From positions 20,311-84,310 of the forward strand of contig JBGTNK010000263.1 of the NCBI GenBank assembly GCA_041743125.1: a stretch of DNA of 64,000 bases, written 5' to 3'. The notes below the pieces were generated by a model. The model saw nothing but the letters and a program-made list of their open reading frames with translations. It ran no database searches and was not told the DNA's origin. Shown piece after piece: positions 16,019-23,517 of this stretch. Made by a program: the position numbers and the translations under genes. Position 1 is the stretch's first letter. Each line of letters starts with the position of its first letter. Source of the stretch: Terrimonas_B sp041743125 (lineage in GTDB: Bacteria > Bacteroidota > Bacteroidia > Chitinophagales > Chitinophagaceae).

Positions 16019-16957
16019 ATGGATCTATCACTTGTTATACCCTTGTTGAACGAAGAAGAATCATTGCCCGAGCTTTCGGCCTGGATTGAGAAAGTGATGA
16101 ACGAAAACAATTACACGTATGAGATCATCTATGTGGATGATGGAAGTACAGATAATTCCTGGGAGGTTATTGAACAACTAACATCCGGGAATCCGAATAT
16201 CAAAGGCATCAAATTTCAACGCAACTATGGCAAATCGGCCGGCCTGAATGAAGGGTTTCGGGCAGCACAGGGAAATGTGATCATTACCATGGATGCTGAC
16301 CTGCAGGATAGCCCCGACGAAATTCCCGAACTCCGAAGAATGATTGTAGAAGATGGCTTTGACCTGGTGAGCGGATGGAAAAAGAAACGATATGATAATA
16401 AGCTGACCAAAAATCTGCCGAGTAAATTATTTAATGCGGCTGCGAGGCAAATGAGCAAAATAAAATTGCATGATTTTAATTGCGGCCTGAAGGCCTATAG
16501 CAAAAAGGTAGTAAAAAGTGTTGAAGTATATGGTGAAATGCACCGCTATGTTCCGGTGCTCGCCAAATGGTCGGGATTTAAAAGGATTGGCGAAAAAGTA
16601 GTAGAACACCGTCCAAGAAAATATGGCGTCAGCAAATTCGGATGGACCCGGTTTATCAATGGCTTTCTAGACCTATTGACTATTTTCTTCATGGGAAAAT
16701 TTGGCAAACGACCTATGCATTTTTTTGGGTTCTGGGGTACCGTTTTCTTTTTGATTGGTTTTGTATTCTCTTTCTATTTAATAATTTCAAAGCTCATTTT
16801 TAATACACCGCTGACAAATAATCCCGGGTTTTATATGGCTATGACCGCCATTATCATCGGTATCCAGTTATTTCTTACAGGATTTGTTGGGGAGTTAGTT
16901 TCAAGAAATGCCGCCGGAAGAAATTTTTACCTGGTTGAAAAGAAATCCGGACTATAA
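16019..16957 (+). CDS. Family 2 glycosyltransferase (GtrB/DPM1-like) with two C-terminal membrane helices
   Basis: The 312-residue enzyme has a GT-A domain: MDLSLVIPLLNEEESLPEL, IIYVDDGSTDNSW, KFQRNYGKSAGLNEGF and the metal-binding ITMDADLQDSPDEIPEL. Two transmembrane helices near residues 235-305 follow, as in undecaprenyl-phosphate or dolichyl-phosphate glycosyltransferases. It probably moves a sugar from a nucleotide sugar onto a polyprenyl phosphate at the inner face of the membrane. Its stop TAA shares the last base with the ATG of the next glycosyltransferase gene, so the two are translationally coupled. The sugar cannot be told from sequence. Confidence 0.9.
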   Translation: MDLSLVIPLLNEEESLPELSAWIEKVMNENNYTYEIIYVDDGSTDNSWEVIEQLTSGNPNIKGIKFQRNYGKSAGLNEGFRAAQGNVIITMDADLQDSPDEIPELRRMIVEDGFDLVSGWKKKRYDNKLTKNLPSKLFNAAARQMSKIKLHDFNCGLKAYSKKVVKSVEVYGEMHRYVPVLAKWSGFKRIGEKVVEHRPRKYGVSKFGWTRFINGFLDLLTIFFMGKFGKRPMHFFGFWGTVFFLIGFVFSFYLIISKLIFNTPLTNNPGFYMAMTAIIIGIQLFLTGFVGELVSRNAAGRNFYLVEKKSGL

Positions 16958-18087
16958 TGAAAAAGGTTGTAATTATAGGACCGGCTCATCCATTGCGGGG
17001 TGGCCTGGCTACCTTCAACCAAAGACTGGCAAAGGAATTTTTAGATCACGGAAATGATTGTTCCATATATTCCTTCTCATTACAATACCCTTCCTTTTTA
17101 TTTCCCGGTAAAACACAATTTACCGATGAAGCTGCACCTGCCGTTATATCCATTCATCCTGTCATCAATTCCATTAACCCGTTTAACTGGATAAAAATCG
17201 GCAACAGGCTAAAAAAAATCAGGCCGGATATTATTATTGTGCGCTACTGGCTTCCTTTTATGGGCCCGGCTTTGGGAACCATATTGAGAAGAATAAAAAA
17301 AAATAAGCATTCAAAAATTATTTGTATTGCCGATAATATACTCCCGCATGAAAAACGCCCGGGGGATAAGGCTTTTACAAAATATTTTTTGAAGAGTTGC
17401 GATGCATTCATCACGATGAGTGAAAAAGTAATGACGGACCTTCGGTTATTTGAAAAAGATAAACCGGCCCTGCTCATTCAGCATCCATTGTATGATAATT
17501 TTGGCCCTATCATTTCAAAAGCAAATGCAAGAAAAAAACTTGAATTGCGGGAAGAAGAAAAAATTATTTTATTCTTTGGATTTATCCGCCGGTACAAAGG
17601 ACTCGACTGGCTGATGGAAGCAATGGCCGATGAAAGAATAAAACTTGCAGGTATCAAATTGCTTGTAGCCGGTGAGTTTTATGAGGATGAAAATCAATAC
17701 CAGGAACTGATAGATAAGCTGGATATCAGAAAACAATTGATACTGAAAACCAATTTTATTGCTGACAGTGAAGTGCAATATTATCTGTGTGCCGCCGATG
17801 TAGTTATTCAACCTTATCGCAACGCAACGCAAAGCGGTGTTACACCCCTGGCTTATCATTTTGATAAACCCATGGTAGTTACTAATGTTGGCGGATTACC
17901 ATCCCTGGTACCAAATGAAAAAGCAGGATTGGTGGTAGAGCCGAACCCGGGTTCCATTGCAGATGGCATCCTGAAGTTTTACCAATTAGGAGAGCATTAC
18001 TTTATTCCTCATCTTCGCAGCGAAAAAATAAAATATTCATGGCATACCATGAGTGTTTCTATCCTGGAATTAGCCAAAAATTTATAA
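16957..18087 (+). CDS. Family 4 (GT-B) glycosyltransferase
   Basis: The 376-residue GT-B enzyme begins MKKVVIIGPAHPLRGGLATF, with the N-terminal acceptor-domain loop. It has the donor-domain elements ILFFGFIRRYKGLDWLMEAM, LLVAGEFYEDE, VIQPYRNATQSGVTPLAYHF and a VTNVGGLPSLV loop. It is expected to be cytoplasmic and to extend a surface glycan. It starts on the last base of the upstream GT2 gene and is followed 13 bases later by an antitoxin gene. The sugar specificity is unknown. Confidence 0.9.
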   Translation: MKKVVIIGPAHPLRGGLATFNQRLAKEFLDHGNDCSIYSFSLQYPSFLFPGKTQFTDEAAPAVISIHPVINSINPFNWIKIGNRLKKIRPDIIIVRYWLPFMGPALGTILRRIKKNKHSKIICIADNILPHEKRPGDKAFTKYFLKSCDAFITMSEKVMTDLRLFEKDKPALLIQHPLYDNFGPIISKANARKKLELREEEKIILFFGFIRRYKGLDWLMEAMADERIKLAGIKLLVAGEFYEDENQYQELIDKLDIRKQLILKTNFIADSEVQYYLCAADVVIQPYRNATQSGVTPLAYHFDKPMVVTNVGGLPSLVPNEKAGLVVEPNPGSIADGILKFYQLGEHYFIPHLRSEKIKYSWHTMSVSILELAKNL

Positions 18088-18100
18088 GTACTTTTGAAAT

Positions 18101-18313
18101 ATGAGTACAACCGAAATCATTAAGGAAATTGAGAAACTTCCTGTGCCGGAAAGACTGTTTCTTATTGAGAAAACTCTTAAAAAAATCCGGTCCACAGCCG
18201 TTTATGACCAGATGACTTTAGCAGCCGAGGATTTAGCAGATGAATATCGTACGAATAAGGAATTAACCATTTTCTCAAATTTAGACCTTGAAGATTTTTA
18301 TGAAACAAGGTGA
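18101..18313 (+). CDS. Putative antitoxin of a PemK/MazF-type pair
   Basis: This 70-residue acidic protein begins MSTTEIIKEIEKLPVPERLF, a pattern typical of small antitoxins paired with MazF/PemK toxins in Bacteroidota; its C-terminus (NLDLEDFYETR) is acidic and likely wraps the toxin. No clear ribbon-helix-helix or AbrB DNA-binding domain is visible, so self-regulation cannot be asserted. Its last 14 bases overlap the toxin start, the usual coupling of such pairs. It lies inside a glycan operon between a glycosyltransferase gene and hddA. Confidence 0.75.
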   Translation: MSTTEIIKEIEKLPVPERLFLIEKTLKKIRSTAVYDQMTLAAEDLADEYRTNKELTIFSNLDLEDFYETR

Positions 18314-18644
18314 AATCTGGCTAATCAACCTGGATCCGGCGGTAGGGGCGGAAATAAAAAAAACAAGACCGGCAGTTATTGTGAATCATAATTCATTAGG
18401 GAAACTTCCTTTAAGGATAATTGTTCCTCTTACTGAATGGAAAGATCGGTTCTCTAATGCTCTCTGGATGGTCAAAATTGAACCCGATAGCGGAAATAAC
18501 ATTACCAAAACATCCTCCCTGGATTGCTTCCAGGTACGTTCCGTTTCTGAAGATAGGTTTATAAAAAAATTAGGCAACATATCCCCATCTGTTTCTGACC
18601 AGATAAAAACAGCACTGGCAAGAGTATTATCAATTGAAATATGA
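18300..18644 (+). CDS. PemK/MazF-family toxin (ribosome-independent endoribonuclease)
   Basis: The 114-residue protein starts MKQGEIWLINLDPAVGAEIK, followed by KTRPAVIVNHNSLG, the SH3-like barrel signature of PemK/MazF, with the conserved Arg in TRPAVIV. IIVPLTEW and TSSLDCFQVRSVS follow, where the family's Thr/Ser and Gln contacts lie. MazF-type toxins cut single-stranded mRNA at short motifs. ATG 18300 is chosen over a codon 12 bases upstream because MKQGEIW matches the family start. The stop overlaps the ATG of hddA (ATGA at 18641-18644), so the heptose kinase is translationally coupled to a toxin. Confidence 0.9.
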   Translation: MKQGEIWLINLDPAVGAEIKKTRPAVIVNHNSLGKLPLRIIVPLTEWKDRFSNALWMVKIEPDSGNNITKTSSLDCFQVRSVSEDRFIKKLGNISPSVSDQIKTALARVLSIEI

Positions 18645-19663
18645 TTTATAGAAGTAAAGCTCCCTTAAGGATCGGATTGGCCGGTGGCGGTACCGACGTT
18701 AGCCCTTTTAGCGATCAATACGGTGGCGCTATTTTAAATGCCACGATTTCATTAGCTGCGCATGCCAGTATAGAATTACTGGAGGATAAGAAAATTATTA
18801 TTGAGTCCCTTGACCAAAAACAATCAGAAGTTTTTGAATGGAACAATAATCTTCCTGTTAATGGAACCCTTGATCTGCTAAAAGGAGTGTACAACAGGAT
18901 CAGGAAAGATTATCCGTTTCCCGAAACCGGATTCAAACTATCAACTTTTGTAGATGCTCCTGCCGGTTCTGGATTAGGCACCTCTTCTACCTTGGTGGTA
19001 GCAATCATTGGCGCTTTTACGGAAATGCTAAACCTGCCGCTGGGAGATTATGATATTGCACATTATGCTTATGAAATAGAAAGAGCTGATCTGAAGCTTG
19101 CCGGAGGGAAACAGGATCAGTATGCTGCAACTTTCGGTGGGGTTAACTTTATGGAGTTTTATGAGGATGACAAAGTCATTGTAAACCCATTACGCATCCG
19201 GCCCGAATACCTGCATGAACTTCAGAACAATATTGTATTATACTTCACCTCCACCAGCCGTGAGTCTGCAACCATAATAAAAGAACAGCAGAAAAACGTG
19301 AATGAAAAAAATGCAGGATCGATTGAAGCTATGCTCCAACTAAAGGAGCAGGCAAAGAGAATGAAGGAGGCCCTGCTAAAAGGAAAGCTCTATGAGATCG
19401 GGGAAATACTGGATTTTGGTTTTCAGCAAAAAAGATTAATGGCACATAATATTTCCAATAGCAGTATTGAAGATATTTACACAGGTGCAAAAAAAGCAGG
19501 GGCCACCGGAGGAAAAATTTCCGGTGCCGGAGGCGGTGGTTTTATGATCTTCTATTGCCCCGGTAATTCGCGTTATAAAGTCATTGAAAAGCTGGAATCT
19601 TTTGGCGGCTATTGTAAGAATTACCAATTTACTAAACATGGTTTAACCACCTGGAGAGTATAA
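18641..19663 (+). CDS. hddA: D-glycero-alpha-D-manno-heptose-7-phosphate kinase (GHMP kinase)
   Basis: The 340-residue GHMP kinase has RSKAPLRIGLAGGGTDVSPF at the N-terminus, the ATP loop DAPAGSGLGTSSTLVVA near residues 106-122, and the C-terminal GGKISGAGGGGFMIFY motif. HddA phosphorylates D-glycero-D-manno-heptose 7-phosphate at C1 to give the alpha-1,7-bisphosphate, the branch leading to GDP-heptose rather than ADP-heptose. The pathway context is strong because gmhA and an hddC-gmhB fusion follow at 20448 and 21016. Other GHMP sugar kinases such as fucokinase or mevalonate kinase are less likely given the neighbours. It starts in ATGA overlap with the toxin gene. Confidence 0.88.
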   Translation: MIYRSKAPLRIGLAGGGTDVSPFSDQYGGAILNATISLAAHASIELLEDKKIIIESLDQKQSEVFEWNNNLPVNGTLDLLKGVYNRIRKDYPFPETGFKLSTFVDAPAGSGLGTSSTLVVAIIGAFTEMLNLPLGDYDIAHYAYEIERADLKLAGGKQDQYAATFGGVNFMEFYEDDKVIVNPLRIRPEYLHELQNNIVLYFTSTSRESATIIKEQQKNVNEKNAGSIEAMLQLKEQAKRMKEALLKGKLYEIGEILDFGFQQKRLMAHNISNSSIEDIYTGAKKAGATGGKISGAGGGGFMIFYCPGNSRYKVIEKLESFGGYCKNYQFTKHGLTTWRV

Positions 19664-19717
19664 GGCAATGGAACAGACCAGATAAAAAAATTTGATTATA
19701 CAGCTAGTACATTTCTG

Positions 19718-20443
19718 ATGAAAACATTTTTCTTTTTTGCACGAAATCTTAAAAAAACATTTTTATGGTTAAGGCTCCATATAATCCTGGGTCCTTTCGA
19801 AAAGATGTTCCTGAATCTGGCTAACATGTCGAGGCTCTCCCGCTGGGCCCATCAGCATAAAAAGTTAAGCTCATTTAATGATTTTTTTTCATACAAGTTT
19901 GATTACAATAAGCGGCTTTTGCTCTATAAACACATCACCAACACAGAAACACAAAATAGCCCCATTGAATACATTGAATTTGGAGTGGCTGGCGGAAGCT
20001 CCTTCAGATGGTGGGTAGAAAATAATACCAATCCCTTATCAAAATTTCATGGCTTTGATACATTTGAAGGTTTGCCCGAAGACTGGGGACCTTTTAAGGC
20101 GGGTGATATGTCAGCAGGTTCCAAAACACCTGAAATAAATGATAGCCGGGTTGCTTTTTATAAAGGCTTATTTCAGCAAACCTTGCCTGGTTTTTTACAA
20201 AATTATAAAAGTAGTAACCGTAAGGTTATTCACATGGATGCTGATCTTTATACTTCCACCTTGTATTCGCTTACCAGCCTGGCACCCCTTTTAAAAAAGG
20301 ATGACATTATTTTATTTGATGAATTCCTTGTGCCTTCTCATGAGTTCCTTGCCTTTGATAATTTTATAAAATCATATTATATTAATGTAGAGCTTATTGG
20401 CGCAGCAAATAATTATCTTTTTACTGCTTTCAAAATCGTTTAA
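19718..20443 (+). CDS. TylF-like (macrocin O-methyltransferase family) SAM-dependent methyltransferase
   Basis: The 241-residue protein has the TylF/MycF pattern: IEYIEFGVAGGSSFRWW for SAM binding, KFHGFDTFEGLPEDW, and the metal-binding segment VIHMDADLYTSTLYSLTSL followed by DDIILFDEFLVPSHE. The family includes Mg2+-dependent sugar O-methyltransferases of macrolide and glycan pathways. In this operon it probably methylates a heptose or another glycan residue, though the acceptor is not shown. The N-terminal 40 residues are hydrophobic and basic (ARNLKKTFLWLRLHIILG), which may place it at the membrane. It lies between hddA and gmhA in the same direction. Confidence 0.82.
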   Translation: MKTFFFFARNLKKTFLWLRLHIILGPFEKMFLNLANMSRLSRWAHQHKKLSSFNDFFSYKFDYNKRLLLYKHITNTETQNSPIEYIEFGVAGGSSFRWWVENNTNPLSKFHGFDTFEGLPEDWGPFKAGDMSAGSKTPEINDSRVAFYKGLFQQTLPGFLQNYKSSNRKVIHMDADLYTSTLYSLTSLAPLLKKDDIILFDEFLVPSHEFLAFDNFIKSYYINVELIGAANNYLFTAFKIV

Positions 20444-20447
20444 GCAA

Positions 20448-21023
20448 ATGAGAGATCAGATCATCAGTATCATTAAGAATTCAATGGAGGCAAAACAGCA
20501 GGTATTGGAAAATGAGTTGCTGCTTCAAACAATAAATAGTTGTATCCATAAGATTGTACTGGCTTTTAAAAATGGAAATAAAGTTTTGTTTTGCGGAAAT
20601 GGTGGCAGTGCTGCGGATGCACAACATCTTGCCGCCGAATTCTCCGGTCGTTTTTATAAGGACCGGAAAGCCCTGCCGGCAGAGGCTTTACACTGCAATA
20701 CTTCTTATTTAACTGCGGTCGCTAATGACTACAGTTTCGATGTTATTTATAGCCGCATGATAGAAGGAATTGGTCATCACGGTGATATATTGATAGGCCT
20801 TTCTACTTCCGGCAATTCAACAAATATTATCAAAGCATTTGAAGCAGCTAAACATAAAGGAATGATCACTATTGGGTTTACGGGCCGCTCAGGAGGTCAG
20901 TTGAAACCACTAAGCGATTATCTTATTAATATTCCCTCTGATGATACACCGCGTATACAAGAAACCCATATTCTCATTGGTCATATTATTTGCCAGTTAG
21001 TGGAAGAAAAAATATTTGTATGA
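20448..21023 (+). CDS. gmhA: Sedoheptulose-7-phosphate isomerase (phosphoheptose isomerase)
   Basis: The 191-residue SIS-domain enzyme has KVLFCGNGGSAADAQHLAAE and LIGLSTSGNSTNIIKAF, the two phosphosugar-binding loops, and TPRIQETHILIGHIICQLVE at the C-terminus, where the family's metal-binding Glu and His residues lie. GmhA turns sedoheptulose 7-phosphate into D-glycero-D-manno-heptose 7-phosphate, the entry step of heptose nucleotide synthesis. ATG 20448 begins four bases after the methyltransferase stop. A longer in-frame start would run 51 bases into that gene and is less likely. The next gene starts within the last codons of this one or 26 bases after it. Confidence 0.92.
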   Translation: MRDQIISIIKNSMEAKQQVLENELLLQTINSCIHKIVLAFKNGNKVLFCGNGGSAADAQHLAAEFSGRFYKDRKALPAEALHCNTSYLTAVANDYSFDVIYSRMIEGIGHHGDILIGLSTSGNSTNIIKAFEAAKHKGMITIGFTGRSGGQLKPLSDYLINIPSDDTPRIQETHILIGHIICQLVEEKIFV

Positions 21024-22296
21024 ACAAGAAATTAAACCATACCACAAATTGAAAATTACCCAGGCCATAATTTTGGCAGGTGGGTTAGGTACACGCCTTC
21101 GCAGCGTAGTAAATGATTTACCAAAATGCATGGCACCTGTTGCCGGACGGCCCTTCTTATTTTATATCATTAATTATTTAAGGCTGCAGGGCGTTGAGCA
21201 ATTTATTTTTTCTCTGGGATACAAACATGAGATCATCGAAGCATACCTGAAAGATCAATTTTCAACATTGCGCTACCAATGTTCCATTGAAGAAGACCCT
21301 TTGGGTACTGGTGGAGCTATTCAACTGGCTTGCCAGATGGCCACAGAAACAAATGTGATTGTTGCTAACGGAGACACCCTGTTTAGAATAAATGGAAAGG
21401 AAATGTTGTCCTTTCACGGTGGGCATGATGCCGATTGTACTATGGCTCTTAAAGCCATGACTCATTTCGACCGCTACGGTGTAGTAGAATTAGATGACCA
21501 GGGTATTGTTACCCATTTTAAAGAAAAGCGATATTATGACCAGGGCCTTATTAATGGAGGGCAATATATTTTACATGTTCCAAATTTTCTTTCTAAAAAA
21601 TTACCTGTTGCATTTTCTTTTGAAAAAGAATACCTGCAGAACTTTTATAGCCAGCGAAAAATAGCAGGCATCATCCAACATGGTTATTTTATTGATATAG
21701 GTATACCCGAAGATTATAAACGAGTACAGGAAGAATTAAAACAACCGCCCCTTGACCTTACCAGCATAGATAAAAAGTGGACCTTGTTTTTAGATCGCGA
21801 TGGCGTGTTGAATCATGATAAAATCGGCAGTTATATTTTCACACCCGATGAATTTATGTTTTATGATGCTGTGCCGGAAGCATTAGGACTATTAAAAGAA
21901 AAATTTGGGCGGATAATAATCACTACTAACCAGCGGGGAGTTGGACGGGGCTTGATGAATGTAAATGACCTGGATAATATTCATAAAAAAATGCTGGGAA
22001 TAATTGAAGCCCATAACGGCAACATTGATGCTATCTTTTATGCCAACTCTACTCATAATGACGACCCCATCCGAAAGCCCAATACCGGAATGGCTGTCCG
22101 GGCCAAAGAACAATTTCCCGATATCGAATTTTCACATTCCATTATGATAGGTAATAATATCACTGATATGGAGTTTGGCCGAAATGCCGGGATGTATACA
22201 GCCTTTCTTACAACTACCATCCCAGAAATTGAACTTCCGCACCCGGCTATTGACATGGTTTTTAATTCCCTCCCCGCTTTTGCCAAAGCTTTATGA
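21016..22296 (+). CDS. hddC-gmhB: Fused HddC-type heptose-1-phosphate guanylyltransferase and GmhB-like heptose-1,7-bisphosphate phosphatase
   Basis: The 426-residue protein joins two enzymes. Residues about 13-240 are an NTP-transferase domain (ITQAIILAGGLGTRLRSVVN, KCMAPVAGRPFL, VANGDTLF) that would add GMP to D-glycero-alpha-D-manno-heptose 1-phosphate. Residues about 250-426 are a HAD histidinol-phosphatase-like domain (LFLDRDGVLNHD, IIITTNQRGVGRG, IRKPNTGM, MIGNNITDME) expected to remove the C7 phosphate. The HAD part lacks the Cys/His zinc loop of canonical GmhB, reading YANSTHNDDPIRKP instead, and motif IV has Asn-Asn where Asp is common. No ATG fits: TTG 21016 (overlapping gmhA) or TTG 21049 (giving LKITQAIILAGG) are the start candidates. 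Confidence 0.85.
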   Translation: MYEQEIKPYHKLKITQAIILAGGLGTRLRSVVNDLPKCMAPVAGRPFLFYIINYLRLQGVEQFIFSLGYKHEIIEAYLKDQFSTLRYQCSIEEDPLGTGGAIQLACQMATETNVIVANGDTLFRINGKEMLSFHGGHDADCTMALKAMTHFDRYGVVELDDQGIVTHFKEKRYYDQGLINGGQYILHVPNFLSKKLPVAFSFEKEYLQNFYSQRKIAGIIQHGYFIDIGIPEDYKRVQEELKQPPLDLTSIDKKWTLFLDRDGVLNHDKIGSYIFTPDEFMFYDAVPEALGLLKEKFGRIIITTNQRGVGRGLMNVNDLDNIHKKMLGIIEAHNGNIDAIFYANSTHNDDPIRKPNTGMAVRAKEQFPDIEFSHSIMIGNNITDMEFGRNAGMYTAFLTTTIPEIELPHPAIDMVFNSLPAFAKAL

Positions 22297-22402
22297 TTGA
22301 CCGCAAAATTTTGCGCTCATTTTACCGTTAACAGTCTTCAGCAGTCTTTAAAAATTAACTTATATAATCCCTTTATCCAAATTCATCGTCTGGAATAAAA
22401 CT

Positions 22403-22410
22403 TATTTTTG
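22403..22410 (+). promoter_or_regulatory. Bacteroidota -7-type promoter box (TATTTTTG)
   Basis: TATTTTTG matches the TAnnTTTG consensus 20 bases before the GTG start at 22431. No clear TTG at the -33 distance is seen. Confidence 0.4.
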
Positions 22411-22430
22411 CGATCATTAAAATTAATTCT

Positions 22431-23444
22431 GTGAAATTAACCACCATAAAAGCTTTTTTTATTACAGGGCTGGTTCTGATTTTTTCTCAAGCCGTATTTT
22501 CCCAAACTATTATTGCTGCTGATAAGAAAAAATTGAAAGCCAAAGAAGACACACTTCAATTATATGCCGAATACCTGATCACTGATACTTTAACAGAAGA
22601 CAGGATGATCTCCGATAGTATTTTTACCCGCACTTTAGTGAGGGCATTACAAATAAAGAATTCCTTTTATTATCCTTTTGATTCGCTCAAGGGAATTTCA
22701 AAATTATATGCCCCCGATAGTAGCTTCCGCATTTTTACCTGGGGGATGCAGTTTGATGAATTTTATTCACGCCAGAAAGGCGCCATCCAAATGCGGACAA
22801 AAGATGGTTCATTAAGATTGTTACCACTTCGGGATGTGTCAGAATTTACGGAGAATGCTATGGATTCGGTTCGTACAAGGGCCAATTGGATCGGTGCCAT
22901 CTATTATAATATCATTAAAACTGAATTCAAAGGAAAAAATTTTTATACTCTTTTTGGCATTGACTACAATAGCATCAGAAGCACTAAAAAATGGATAGAG
23001 GTACTCACCTTTAATGAAAAAAATGAGCCTGTTTTTGGCGGTCCTGTTTTCAGCTATGAAAATGACAGTATCAGGAAGGCGCCGCAAAACAGGTTCAGCC
23101 TGGAATTTAAAAAAGATGCCAGGGTGCTGGTTAATTATATTGATGAGCTGCAAATGATTTTGGTGGACCACCTGGTTTCCGAAAGCGATGAACCTGAAAA
23201 TAAATGGACATTAATTCCCGACGGTGATAATGAGGCCTTCAAATGGGAAAATGGCAAGTGGGTGCATATAGACAAAGCCTTCGACTTCAAAATTGACATG
23301 AGTGGCGTAGATCCATATATGGGAAAGCCCCCTGTTGGCGAACCCCTTTTGGATAATAAAGGAAAGAGGGATGAGAAAAAACTACAGGAAAAATCAGATA
23401 AAAATAGATTAAAGGAGCCCAGGCAGATCGACTACAATAACTGA
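22431..23444 (+). CDS. Conserved exported protein of unknown function
   Basis: The 337-residue protein has a signal peptide (KAFFITGLVLIFSQAVFSQ, GTG start) and no motif I recognise. It has an Asp/Ser/Leu-rich helical N-terminal half with YLITDTLTEDRMISDSIF, a middle stretch with SFYYPFDSLKGISKLYAPDS and FRIFTWGMQFDEFY, and a C-terminal part rich in Lys, Glu and Asp. It looks like a conserved periplasmic protein of the phylum. Its 3' end faces lepA, which lies on the other strand after a 73-base gap. Confidence 0.75.
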   Translation: MKLTTIKAFFITGLVLIFSQAVFSQTIIAADKKKLKAKEDTLQLYAEYLITDTLTEDRMISDSIFTRTLVRALQIKNSFYYPFDSLKGISKLYAPDSSFRIFTWGMQFDEFYSRQKGAIQMRTKDGSLRLLPLRDVSEFTENAMDSVRTRANWIGAIYYNIIKTEFKGKNFYTLFGIDYNSIRSTKKWIEVLTFNEKNEPVFGGPVFSYENDSIRKAPQNRFSLEFKKDARVLVNYIDELQMILVDHLVSESDEPENKWTLIPDGDNEAFKWENGKWVHIDKAFDFKIDMSGVDPYMGKPPVGEPLLDNKGKRDEKKLQEKSDKNRLKEPRQIDYNN

Positions 23445-23517
23445 TTTTATAAAAGACCAAAGGCTTACTATAGCAGACAGGTAATGCCATTTACTTTTAA
23501 TCTATTTTTTACCCGGG

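Noticed and set aside
21020..21049. ATG at 21020 as start of the hddC-gmhB fusion
   Set aside because: It is out of frame with the fusion and stops after about ten codons; only TTG codons at 21016 or 21049 are in frame.
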